Assembly (NCBI GenBank): GCA_015847255.1
Contig: JADLZK010006450.1
Span: 62,001 to 126,000, forward strand
Source of the DNA: Hyparrhenia diplandra
Taxonomy: Eukaryota > Streptophyta > Magnoliopsida > Poales > Poaceae
DNA length: 64,000 nt
Direction: 5' to 3'
Both the position numbers and the translations under genes were made by a program. The notes under the pieces are model-generated. The model searched no databases, was not told the origin of the DNA, and worked only from the letters and a program-made list of their open reading frames with translations. The stretch's first letter is position 1; each line of letters starts with the position of its first letter. Positions 47,021 to 57,909 of this stretch are shown piece by piece.

Positions 47021-47439
47021 GACCCCATTTCCATTACTTTTGATTACGGAAACACAAGCATTCATTAGAAGTTTTCTGAAGAGAAGCTACACCAACACAG
47101 GACATGCCTAAGAGACTCTATCGAGCTTAAAACTAAACACAACGTAACCTCCCTTGAACCCATATATCATGGGCAATCGGACAACGGCAATAGTTCAAGC
47201 GGTAACAGCAAACACCAAAAAGTAGACTAAGCCCTCTCCCAGAGCACCCAAAACTTAGCATAACAACAACTCCCGGCTTCTAATCATCTAGCCTATTAAC
47301 ATGGCCTCACGTCATATATATAGATTATAGACCTTTTTCGATTCTTGCGAGAACATGTTACTTGCGGTTTCCTCATGATTTCCGGATCTCCTTTTCTGGC
47401 GAGCACTTCTCTCGTCTTCCATCCCGCCAAATATTTATG

Positions 47440-47608
47440 CAAAGTAATAAATATCATTGGAAAGATCTTTAAGTCTAGTTTTTAACAAATTTATTTGTAG
47501 ATTTAAATATTGCACGTATTTTCTACAAACCTAGCTAGTCAAAGTTGAGAAAGTTTGACCCAAGCACGCATCCCATAGTGACATCTATTTTGAGATGGAG
47601 GGAGTACT
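47440..47608. mobile_element. Stowaway-like MITE remnant
   Basis: The right end GAGATGGAGGGAGTA matches the Stowaway terminus. A matching left end is not seen, so it is probably truncated. Confidence 0.4.
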
Positions 47609-47839
47609 TGTTTAAAACTCAAAATTGTGGAAACCAATAGCTGTTTTGGTATATATATAGTTCGTGAATGGTGTGCGTAGTAATTGTAGTTCTCTAGCCA
47701 CCGGTTCGGCATAGTTCACTTTTCGTCATCATTTGCGGTTTCGAACATGATTTGAGGATTGTGATTTGTTTTTTTGTTGACACGATCTTATCTGGACCCC
47801 TCATATAATTGTTTCTTGCATATATATATGTAGTGCACG

Positions 47840-48030
47840 GAGGTGGTGGTTGTGAAACCCATCATGCGGAAGCTCCGGGAAGTTTCTGGGGCTATTGAGG
47901 ATCTCAACAAAGGGAAGGCCGAGAAGGAGAGGCTCTTGATGCAAAGGCTCGACCAAGTCTTCCGGGCTGTTGAGTCTATTTGTTGAGTACGTGAAGAATT
48001 AAAAGGCCGAGAAGGTACGGTGCTTTCGGG
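47840..48030 (+). other. Short coding-like fragment with coiled-coil character
   Basis: The plus strand reads PIMRKLREVSGAIEDLNKG then KAEKERLLMQRLDQVFRAVE and a stop at 47985; heptad-like Leu and charged residues. No upstream start or partner exon identified. Possibly the last exon of a lost gene. Confidence 0.35.
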
Positions 48031-48069
48031 GGTGGTGTGGTGCCATTCGTTCGATGCCGCCACCACACT

Positions 48070-48500
48070 AATTAATGTGATCGATCTTATCTTTGTCTTG
48101 ACTTACTTTTGTTGATGATGTACTATCTAGCTAAGTTAGTATTAAAACTATGTGTGATGATCGATGCAAACTTCGATATTTGCTTGCTCAATTTGATAAA
48201 ATATATGATGCTAGTAGCTTGTTCGTACAAATTGTTGACCACACATACATATGCCTGCATATATAGCTAGCTATTTAATTTTACAAAGATAGACCATGTT
48301 TAGTTTTACAAGCGACGAGACCATATTCAGTTTTACGGCATTGAGAGATGGTATGCCATCTCAAATCAACCTCAAGGCCAATATGTCACCACATAAAGCC
48401 GAGAAAATAAAAAGCTAGAGGTACTTTTATAACAAAAGAACAACAACCAGTTCAAACACTCAAACCACACCATAAATCTGCACGCCACATGAGCTTTAAC
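48070..48500. other. No gene recognised
   Basis: AT-rich sequence with GATCGATC and ATATAGCTAGCTA stretches, between the coiled-coil fragment and the transposase C-terminus. Nothing identifiable. Confidence 0.5.
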
Positions 48501-50533
48501 AACAGCAATAGCTATGCATACTCATTTGCGCCTTCGCTTTTTTTCGGACGCCGTTTTGCCACGGGGCCTTCCTTCTCTTTATGTCCATCTCTCGAGGTAT
48601 GGAGTCATTTCGCTCGCCGAGAATCCTAGGGATGATTTTTTGCATCAAAGAAGGGATTTTCGAACTCATAGATACCTTCCTCTTCCCTTTGGATTTTCAA
48701 GTCCGATAACCCGCTTTTTTCGGGGAGAGCCACTTGTAGTTTCTTGCTTCTAGTGTCGCGCACATAGAAGACTTGGCTAACCTCGATTTCAGTATGAATG
48801 GCTCTTTGCGTGCGCACGCGCCTGTCCAAGGTCAACGCAAGTGTAGCCGTATTTGTCTTTCTTGAGACACCTTTGATTATCGGGGAACCCATCTACACCG
48901 AAAAAGCGGTGTACTTCATGTCTCCCGGATACGAGAGTTCCCATACCTCTTCAATCACGCCGTAGTATGGTTTCCGCACCATCGAGAATCGGTTTGCAAC
49001 AATACGAACACCAAAGTTACGGTACACACTTTTCTTGTCTTGATCGGTGATGTAAAAGGTGTAGCCATTTATGTCATAGCCCCGATAAGTTGTGACTTGT
49101 GAAGAAAGGCCCCTTTGCCCGGTGTCAAGCTTTTTCGTTGTCACAAGAGTAAATGCGAGGCGGCAAGTCGGTCTCTCGATCCGGATGTTGAACCGTCTAA
49201 TATGCGCCCTCGTTAGCGAGACTCGATCCAATCCGGATTTTCTTCCGCAACAACCGATAATGCTCTGCGGCGTAAGGATCTATCTCTATTTCGTGTAGCA
49301 TCACAAGAGAGTGGGCTTTGTCAAAGTCGTCTTTCTTGAGTAATTTGCTTCTCCCCAAGAAACCCTGTCCCCGCTAGCCTTCCGTCATGGCGAGACTTGG
49401 AGATGCCGATTGGATTATCGGGGTCGATATAACGGAGACACCAATTGACCACCTCCTCAGTAGAATAGCACTGTGCCATGCTTCCCTCAGGGTGAACCCG
49501 ACTCTTTGAAAACCTGTTCAGAGTACTCATAAATCTCTCATACGGATACATGTGGTGGTGGAGGTACGTCGGTCCAAGATACGATCTCCTTAACCGGATG
49601 GACCATGGGACGGATATGTCGAAGAAAGTCGGCGGGAAGTAAGCCTCAAGGAGACACATCGTGTCACACTTGTTCATTTCAAGATCGTTCAGTTTTTCGT
49701 TCGTCGATCACCTTCTCGAGAGATTGCATTAAAGAAGGCGCAGAGGCTGATGATAGCCTTTCGGACCTTTTCCGGCAATATGTTTTGGATCCCGACTGCA
49801 AGCATCGTCATGAGCATGACATCGCAATCGTGGGCCTTCATCGGAAGCATTTTGTTCTCTTTAGCGGGCACAAGTTTCGGACACTGGGCTGCGTATCCGG
49901 AGGGAAGTTTGACACTACGAAAGAAGTCGCACAACTCCCGCTTCTCTTAACGGGTCGGGTTACGGCGGGACAAAGGTGGGCCGGGCTTTGGTTTTCGTCG
50001 TTAGGAAGGAGCTCGGGCCTTATGTCCATCTCCTCTAGGTCAGCTCTTGCTTTATCATGGTCCTTCGATTTCCATTTGTCATTCATGAGTGTCCCAAGCA
50101 AACTTCCAAAGACGTTCTTTTTCACGTGCATGATATCTATCTTTGTGGCGAACCGCTATGTCTTTCCAAGAAGGTAGCTCCCATAGGATTGACATTTTCT
50201 TCCACCTCTTCTTTATCGAGGCTTTTTGCGGTTTTCGGCTCTTCGAGCTGCTTTCTCTCTCTTTCTCTTTCTCTTTGTTTCCTTTGGTTCGTCAGCGGGC
50301 GGTCGTATCCTTTACCACCTGCTCGTAAACCTGTTCCCCATTGAAATGCCTTGGTGCAATTTGCTTTCTCCTTCGTCCCATCAAACCGACGTTTTCATCT
50401 CACGGTATGGATGCTTTGTAGGAAGGAAACGTCGGTGCTTTACATAAACCCTCTTCTTTGAGTTATTGACCAAACAGTCTCGGTGTCGCCCGAGCAATGA
50501 AAGCAGATCTTTCTCTCCTTTGCTCTGCTTCAG
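48500..50533 (-). pseudogene. CACTA transposase (TNP2), C-terminal half, cut off by E2
   Basis: Minus strand, read right to left. HVKKNVFGSLLGTLMNDK and DKARADLEEMDIRPEL (50000-50131); KENKMLPMKAHDCDVML and ILPEKVRKAIISLCAFFNAI (49700-49870); EAYFPPTFFDI, HMYPYERFMSTLNRFSKSR and HPEGSMAQCYSTEEVV (49430-49660); GYDINGYTFY (about 49065) and PYYGVIEEVWEL (about 48950); then a weaker C-terminal part to about 48600. These are the conserved blocks of the CACTA TNP2 transposase and its C-terminal domain. The frame changes several times. The N-terminal half resumes at 57910, beyond E2. Confidence 0.8.
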
Positions 50534-50538
50534 ACACG

Positions 50539-52191
50539 TGTTGGCGGTCATTATCAGTATATTATACCGCCAACTTATATCCAATTCATGAGAAAGGGGC
50601 AAACTTATGATACATATACCTTTACTTCTAACCTAGTCCCACTTGTATTCGTAGAAATTATGTTTTTGCGGTACAAAAGTGGAAACAGTACAAAGTCGCC
50701 AAATAAATTAGAAAGCGCATTTAATAAAAGACGCCAAGGAGTGGATTGAGCAAGAGAACCAAACCCAGCGCATAATTTGGCCCATGCACCATCATAGGCC
50801 CAACACTCAAAGGACGAAATGCGTGACGGGGAGAAGGCCGAGGCCGAGACGCCCAGCCCAGGGGCCGGCCGGCCCACGGCGGCGGTCGGCGCAAAATTTC
50901 GGCCAATGTTCCCGCCCTTTCTCTGGCGGTTTGGAGCGATCTTCAAGCGGCGGTTGCATGTAGTGCAAAAGTTTCGCTCCCGCCGAGAATAGCGTGAAGC
51001 AAGGAGAGCCCTCCATTCCCTCCTCCTCTCCACTATATAAAGAGAGGCACTCCTCACTTGTAATACACACACAACAACACACTACACATCACATTGTTAC
51101 ATTCTCACCTTGAGCACCACTCTCTCCCTTTCATTAGTTTAGTGTTAGTATTTGAGTTAGGCGGAGCTTCAAGGAGGGCTTGTCTCCTTGGAAGGATCTT
51201 TTGGTAATTTACTATGAAGTTCTTTCCTTTATTCAAGTCTTATTATTTATATCGCAATGCATATGAACTAGAGTATAGTTATCCTCATGTTATATTCATA
51301 TTGTGCTAACTAGAGTATAGTTAGTATAATGTGATAATTAACATGACTAACTTTAGGCTAATTGAATCATATTTTATTCTTGGAGCGTAGTAGAACTAAG
51401 TTCGAAAGTGATGGTCCGGTGTACCTTCGGGTTTACCTTTACTCTTTCTCGTCGATCCGTAGAGGGTCGGGTACCATGAGGGGGTTTAGGTAATTCTCTA
51501 TAAATGTAAGCATGGTGCTTAGGTCTATAGGGAATCATCTGGGAAATGCCGGCATCCCACGGTAGTGAGGTAGGCGGCAGAGGTGTGACAACTCTGTCCG
51601 TCCTTTGCACTCCTCCACGTCCGGGTGTCGGGTTGGAGTCTTATCAAGTGCAACCGGCTGGCATATACCAGGCGCGGGCATCTCCTCATCACTTTAGCCC
51701 ATCTCTGCTATGAACCATGAATGATATATGTAGACTATAGTCTGACGCATTGGCGATATTAGAATAGCCAACTCAACGTAGATTTTCCTTTTGTTATTTT
51801 ATATTTACTCCTTCTAGTGCTCAAGAAGTGTGTGTGTCACCACTATCTCCAATATTATTGTCACTTACCCCTGTACATGATTAGTGGCTATCCATACATA
51901 CATTGTGGGCTATCATCATCATATTAAATCCAAACCTGCCTTCCCATGGGAAAATATAAATGAACGATACCCGATTACTCACCGGGTGAAATGCTACGAT
52001 GATAGATCCGTGCGCTTGCGGGTTGATCCTTGCAATATTCAATTTATCTATCACCTGATGTTTTCTTGACGTTATCATTAAGGATAATATTTATTCTTAG
52101 TGACTGCGCTAAGAAATGCCAACAAGCATTTCTGGTGCCGTTGCCGGGGATAGGTTTAATATCTATTCCTAGTAATGACGTTAAGAAACAT
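50539..52191 (+). repeat. E2 5' LTR with 3' extension
   Basis: It starts TGTTGGCGG. The usual family end ATGCCAACA is at 52124, but homology to the 3' LTR continues through a primer-site-like TGGTGCCGTTGCCGGGGA (52133-52150) to AAGAAACAT at 52191. The 3' LTR then goes on to CAACA, while here the sequence passes directly into the protease frame, so the last five LTR bases are missing. TATA box 51034-51042. Confidence 0.8.
52133..52150 (+). other. E2 primer-site sequence, inside the extended LTR
   Basis: TGGTGCCGTTGCCGGGGA matches the tRNA-Asp-type primer site with one change. The same sequence is in the 3' LTR at 57841-57858, so by homology it belongs to the LTR and not to the interior. Confidence 0.75.
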
Positions 52192-52720
52192 GGGAAAGGA
52201 CTCAGCCGAAGCTGAGGGCCCCATTGAATCCGTTAACATGGTAACAATAAACAACCACACCTGTAAACGGGTTATACCGGATGTTGTTGTGGACTCACCT
52301 TTTGCAGAGAAGAAAGAGGATCCAGGGAGCCCAACAATCACCTGCTCAATAGGCCCATACACATTCGGCAACGCTTACTGTGATCTAGGGGCAAGTGTCA
52401 ACATCATGTCAAAGAAGGCAAATGACACACTCCTACACTTCCCATTATCCCGCACCAAGACCAAACTCAGAATGGCAGATCAAACAGTAATAAAGCCAGA
52501 AGGGATTCTTCGAGACATTCGGTAATGGTGAAGGATAGCTACGTCCCCCACGGACTTCATCGTCGTCGACATGGGGAGAAGAAGATCATGTAGCATTGTT
52601 GTTGGGGAGACCGTTCCTCAACACAACAAACGCTACTATCCATGTTGGCAAGGGAAGGGTCGACTTCGAATTCAAGGGCCGGTGGTCCAATGCCTATTCA
52701 ATGGATACAACCGGAAGAAA
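52175..52720 (+). pseudogene. E2 aspartic protease (retropepsin-like), fused to LTR extension
   Basis: An open frame from 52175 to 52525 begins with an ATG that lies in the LTR extension (MTLRNMGKD) and runs into EKKEDPGSPTITCSIGPY and the catalytic loop DLGASVNIM (Asp codon 52382-52384). In another frame, from about 52590, LLGRPFLNTTNATIHVGKG gives the second conserved block (ILGRPFL type). This is the Ty3-type protease; the frame breaks between 52525 and 52596. No gag precedes it and no reverse transcriptase follows. Confidence 0.75.
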
Positions 52721-52724
52721 TCCT

Positions 52725-52975
52725 AGAAGAAGAAAAAGGTTGAACCCCAAGCAAAGACAACAGTCAAGGCAAAAGGACCCCAGGAACAGACGACGGACAA
52801 AACCAAAGAGGAAGTTGTACCTGTTCCTGCCAAGAAGGAGGAAGAACGTACCCCTGCAACCCCCGAAAAGATTCAAGAAGAAATAAAGTCACCATCGCCT
52901 ACCACGTCACCATCCAAAAAATACGAAGAAGGCATGGCGTGTGAAGCGGTGCCCGAAGGTAAGCTTCACTAAAGG
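52725..52975 (+). pseudogene. E2 basic segment after protease (shared with E1)
   Basis: RRRKRLNPKQRQQSRQKDPR and similar Lys/Arg-rich sequence, then EEIKSPSPTTSPS in another frame, ending by AAGGTAAGC. E1 has the same segment at 11098-11335 joined straight to gag. Probably the remaining linker between protease and the deleted pol. Confidence 0.5.
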
Positions 52976-53430
52976 TAAGAAATAAAAATTTTCCTTCTAT
53001 AAATTTATTTTCCTCATATTAAATTTAATATTTGAATTCAAAACCTCTTTAATTAATTAAAATCCTTTTTATTACCATATTCTTTAATATTAAAAAGAAT
53101 TCCTTTTTATATTCATTGCCATATTTCCCATGTTAATTAAAATATAAGATTTTATACTCGAATAAAACTTTATTCAAAAAAAATTCTTAAACATTTATAA
53201 AATTATAGAAAATGAGAAAACAAAGTTAAATGTCGAACCCAACCGTTGCACCACCGCACAACGGTCGAATTCGACCGTTTGAACACACCGCCAAAGAAGG
53301 CGGCGACGGCCGGGCCCGACTGGGGCCGGCCGCCGCATTGGGCCGCCCCCCGGCGGCGCCTCCTGTCACGGGCCAAACGGTCACGAGCACTAGCCGTTGC
53401 CCTCGTCCGAGTGTCGAGGGTGCATCGGGC

Positions 53431-53438
53431 TATAAATT
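53431..53438 (+). promoter_or_regulatory. E2 internal TATA box before the 3' ORF
   Basis: TATAAATT between a GC-rich block (53235-53425) and a CT-rich leader with TCTCTCACAAGCTCTCTC, ending at ATG 53648. Same layout as in E1 (11835-11842). Confidence 0.55.
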
Positions 53439-53647
53439 CGTGAGGTGGCCGGGAGAGCTCTCCACCCTCTCATTCTCACTCCCTCACTCTCTCATTTTGC
53501 TACTTGCTCACTTCTTGCACTCCGCAAAGCATTCCCAAGCTCTAGTGCAAGAATACCAAAGACACTCTCTCTCACAAGCTCTCTCGCCCAAGTTCTCTCC
53601 AAGAGTAAGCACTTGTTTCCATTCCGTTTCGCTTTTTGTTCGCTAAC

Positions 53648-55185
53648 ATGCTTAGGAGAGCGGCAAGTGCGATCAAGAAGGGCGTGAGAAGAAGCGAGGC
53701 TCTCCCAAGGAAGTTCGAGTACACACCGACAACACCGAAGCATACGAAGAAGATGCACCCTCGCAAGAGCAAGAGCAAGAACAAGCACCCACGGGGATGA
53801 CGATCGAGGAAGCCGACGCACCGCACCTCGACACGGAAGGAGAACGGGAGATGCAAGCTTACAACATCCTCAAGAACCGAGACTTCGCACCCGCTCCTCG
53901 CTTCCCCGATGGCGTCCTCGAAAAACTAGGTATGGATATCGAATTCCCCATCATTTGGAAAACGTTGGATGGTCAGGGATTGCTCCCCTGGATGAGCCAG
54001 CCGTCGCCTCCTCACCATCCAATTTCTAGGATCTTTGGAAGTTCATGATCGGGGTGTTAGTTTCCGACTTTTAGTAAATATTACTATTACACTTGGCAAG
54101 AACTGGCTAGGCACATAGGTTTTGATGCTAAGAAATGTTGCACAAACTTAGCTGCTGCTTTACCAGATTTTAATCATGCCGCCTTTTACACGGAAATCTC
54201 CACCATAGTTCCTACAGATCCTAGGTTTCGCCCTTCTAATGCCAACATACATCATCCAACATTGAAATTCATACAAAAATGGATTGCCATAACTTTGTTT
54301 CCTAGGCATGAATTTCACCGTCTTTTAGATGTTGAGATGCAATGCCTCTATGCCATAGTTCACAAAGAGAAAGATTGCTCCTGTAAAAGAAATCATAAAA
54401 TGCATGCTTAGCAATTTTAAACAATCCACACCTGTTTATTGTACCTCTCTTGTGACAAGGATTGCTAGTAACATTGGAGCATTGCAAGGCGAGAATGTCA
54501 CATACCTAGATACTCCACCTCACGGAAATTTCAATATCACACGATACAAGGGCACATAATAAAATTTGATGAGAATGACCATGAGAAGATTATTTATTAT
54601 TTTTCGGGATATATAAATGAGATTCCGCTCCCTAACCCGGAACTCTCATTATATAAATCCCCATCACTCACCTTCGCTCTAGTTGAGCTAGACGAAGCAC
54701 GCAGGAGTTCTGTTTCTCGCAGGTCATCACGAAGGAGAGCTACGGGCGAGGCTAGTGGTTCACAGATGCCACAGCCTACACCCGTACCAGTGCCCACGCC
54801 CGGGTTCTTTACACCGACGCTGAACCCCGGGCTCACACCCACCTTCCAGTATGAGGGGATGTTCACACCTCATCCAGACCAAGCAGGAGGGTCAACATGG
54901 CATGAGACACACTCAGTGTCCTCCGACTCCGAGGGGATGCCACCACCACCACGTCACTCTACGGTGGACCCCAGAGCGCTCCAAGAGATCAACACCCGAC
55001 TCGGGAATGTGGAACTCCGCACAGGTGAGATTGTGCAGTCACTCACTGGTTTTGTGCAGGTTTCCAATCAACGCCATCAGCAGTACCTGCAACACCAAGC
55101 AGAGGAGGCGGAACGGAGACGGCAAGAGCACGAGGCCCAGATGGCATTCTGGCGCCACATGGGGTACTACCCCCCTAACCCATAG
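53648..55185 (+). pseudogene. E2 Athila-type 3' ORF (ATHILA ORF1-like), nearly complete
   Basis: From ATG 53648: a basic N-terminus (MLRRAASAIKKGVRR), a frame change, then MTIEEADAPHLD, RDFAPAPRFPDGVLEKLG, then CCTNLAAALPDFNHAAFYTE, HPTLKFIQKWIAITLFPR and ASNIGALQGENVTYLDTPP in changing frames. The last 139 codons (54766-55185) are clean: a Pro/Thr-rich stretch, then ALQEINTRLGNVELRTGEI and a Gln/Glu-rich helix EEAERRRQEHEAQMAFWR before the stop. Fits the ATHILA ORF1 family found between pol and 3' LTR. Function unknown. The clean C-terminus suggests recent activity or recent loss. Confidence 0.6.
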
Positions 55186-56246
55186 GCCATCAGCTAGCTT
55201 GGGGGAGGACCCCCACGGAGGTAAGTACCTACCTCCCCTATCATTTTATTTTATCTCTTAGTTTTTCATTTTCATTTCCTTTAAAAAAAATGAAAAGAAC
55301 AAAAAAAAAATATATGATTCCACTCCAATATGTAGTATAAGGATGCTTAATTTCTCTAAAGTTGAAATGATGAATAGTTGCTTTCGTCTATAGTTCAATT
55401 TGCACCTAGTTCATAATATTGTATTCCCTAATGTTTAAGTTTATTGGCTTAACTTGTCTTGTCCTAAAACTTAATGATTTGTGGGTATGCAAACGCATGA
55501 TTCTTCTCTAAGCTATTGCCTTGGGATATGATATGGTAAAAAAATAGAATCAACTATGATTTTGTTCTAAGAGAGATTCATCATTCGGAGAATAATTTCC
55601 AAAATTCCTTAATGATCAAAATTCTCATGATAGCCTATGTGAGACACCTGTCATACGCTTTTGATCAAAATTCACATTCACATTGCCAAAAAATAGGTTA
55701 TGGGCTAAGCTAGAAAAAAATGGACGCGTGTCGAGAAAACAAAACAATGGGTACTTCGATGCCGCCTCAAAAAAAAAAAAAGAGAGAAAGAGAAGAATAA
55801 TGGACAAGTGTCCGAGGGGAAAAGCAGAGCCCACTTCTCTAAAAAGAAATAAGAGCTAGCCCATACCTTATCAAAAAGAAATAAATTTCAATTGCACATC
55901 TTGATCAAGGTTTATGACTTGTTTCTCCTTATGGTTTGCACACTGAGATGATCTAAGGAATCATTACACAAATCTCCGCATGAATGATCAATCAAAGAAT
56001 GAATGACTAGTGTTTCTATGAAAACCGTCCTATCTTGCAATAACCCAAGAGTTTGAAAAAATGTTATAAGCCCCATATGATTTAAGTATACAAGGATAGA
56101 TAGAAATGCCAATTTATTTAAACAACGGAAGAATACTTTGTTATGAGCATGGTACATTTTGAAATATATCAGCATTGTAGCAACTCTCGATCAATAACCA
56201 AACACTTAGCTATTTGCTCGGGGACGAGCAAAGGTTGCAGGGGACT
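55186..56246 (+). other. E2 3' untranslated region and polypurine tract
   Basis: About 1 kb, AT-rich, collinear with E1 13625-14655, ending GGGGACGAGCAAAGGTTGC and AGGGGACT just before the 3' LTR. The AGCTT part of the usual upstream motif is missing. Confidence 0.7.
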
Positions 56247-57904
56247 TGTTGGCGATCATTATCGAGTATATTATACCGCCAACTTATATCCAATTCATGA
56301 GAAAGGGGCAAACTTATGATACATATACCTTTACTTCTAACCTAGTCCCACTTGTATTCGTAGAAATTATGTTTTGCGGTACAAAAGTGGAAACAGTACA
56401 CAAAGTCGCCAAATAAATTAGAAAGCGCATTTAATAAAAGACGCCAAGGAGTGGATTGAGCAAGAAAACCAAACCCCGCGCATAATTTGGCCCATGCACC
56501 ATCATAGGCCCAACACTCAAAAGGGCGAAACAGCGCCTTGAGGGGAGAAGGCGGGGCCGAGACGCCCGGCCCGAGGGGCCGGCCGCCCATCGCGGGCGGT
56601 CGGCGCAAAATTTCGGCCAATGTTCCGCCTTTCTCTGGCGGTTTGGAGCGATCTTCAAGCGGCGGTTGCTTGTAGTGCAAAGTTTCGTTCCCGCCAAGAA
56701 TAGCTCGAAGCAAGGAGAGCCCTCCATTCCCTCCTCCTCTCCACTATATAAAGAGAGGCACTCCTCACTTGTAATACACACACAACAACACACTACACAT
56801 CACATTGTTACATTCTCACCTTGAGCACCACTCTCTCCCTTTCATTAGTTTAGTGTTAGTATTTGAGTTAGGCGGAGCTTCAAGGAGGGCTTGTCTCCTT
56901 GGAAGGATCTTTTGGTAATTTACTATGAAGTTCTTTCCTTTATTCAAGTCTTATTATTTATATCGCAATGCATATGAACTAGAGTATAGTTATCCTCATG
57001 TTATATTCATATTGTGCTAACTAGAGTATAGTTAGTCTAATGTGATAATTAACATGACTAACTTTAGGCTAATTGAATCATATTTTATTCTTGGAACGTA
57101 GTAGAACTAAGTTCGAAAGTGATGGTGCAGTGTACCTTCGGGGTTTACCTTTACTCTTTTCTGTCGATCCGTAGGGCGAGGGGTACCATGGGGGTCTAGG
57201 TAATTCTCTATAAATGTAAGCATGGTGCTTAGGTCTATAGGGAATCATCCGGGAAATGCCTTAGGCATCCCACGGTAGTGAGGTAGGCGGCAGAGGTGTG
57301 ACAACTCTGTCTGTCCTTTGCACTCCTCCACGTCCGGGTGTCGGGTTGGAGTCTTATCAAGTGCAACCGGCTGGCATATACGGGCGGGCATCTCCTCATC
57401 ACTTTAGCCCATCTCGCTATGAACCATGAATGATATATGTAGACTATAGTCGACGCATTGGCGATATTAGAATAGCCAACTCAACGTAGATTTTCCTTTT
57501 GTTATTTTATATTTACTCCTTCTAGTGCTCAAGAAGTGTGTGTGTCACCACTATCTCCAATATTATTGTCACTTACCCCCCGTACATGATTAGTGGCTAT
57601 CCATACATACATTGTGGGCTATCATCATCATATTAAATCCAAACTTGCCTTCCCATGGGAAAATATAAATGAACGATACCCGATTACTCACCGGGTGAAA
57701 TGCTACGATGATAGATCCGTGCGCTTGCGGGTTGATCCTTGCAATATTCAATTTATCTATCACCGGCGTTTTCTTGACGTTATCATTAAGGATAATATTT
57801 ATTCTTAGTGACTGCGCTAAGAAATGCCAACAAGCATTTCTGGTGCCGTTGCCGGGGATAGGTTTAATATCTATTCCTAGTAATGACGTTAAGAAACATC
57901 AACA
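56247..57904 (+). repeat. E2 3' LTR with complete extension
   Basis: TGTTGGCGA...; the ordinary family end ATGCCAACA is at 57832, followed by AGCATTTC, a primer-site copy (57841-57858) and a second LTR-like end TTAAGAAACATCAACA at 57904, immediately followed by TSD ACACG. The TSD proves that the true terminus is the second end. TATA box 56745-56753. Confidence 0.85.
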
Positions 57905-57909
57905 ACACG

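Larger units (their letters stand above)
50539..57904 (+). mobile_element. LTR retrotransposon E2 (Athila-like derivative, no gag, no pol)
   Basis: A 7366-base element inserted in the CACTA transposase gene, TSD ACACG (50534-50538 and 57905-57909), which closes the CACTA frame if removed. LTRs are ~1.65 kb. The interior has an aspartic protease fused to the end of the 5' LTR, the basic segment shared with E1, an AT-rich spacer, an internal promoter, the Athila-type 3' ORF and a polypurine tract. Gag, a separate downstream primer site, RT, RNase H and integrase are missing. Confidence 0.9.
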
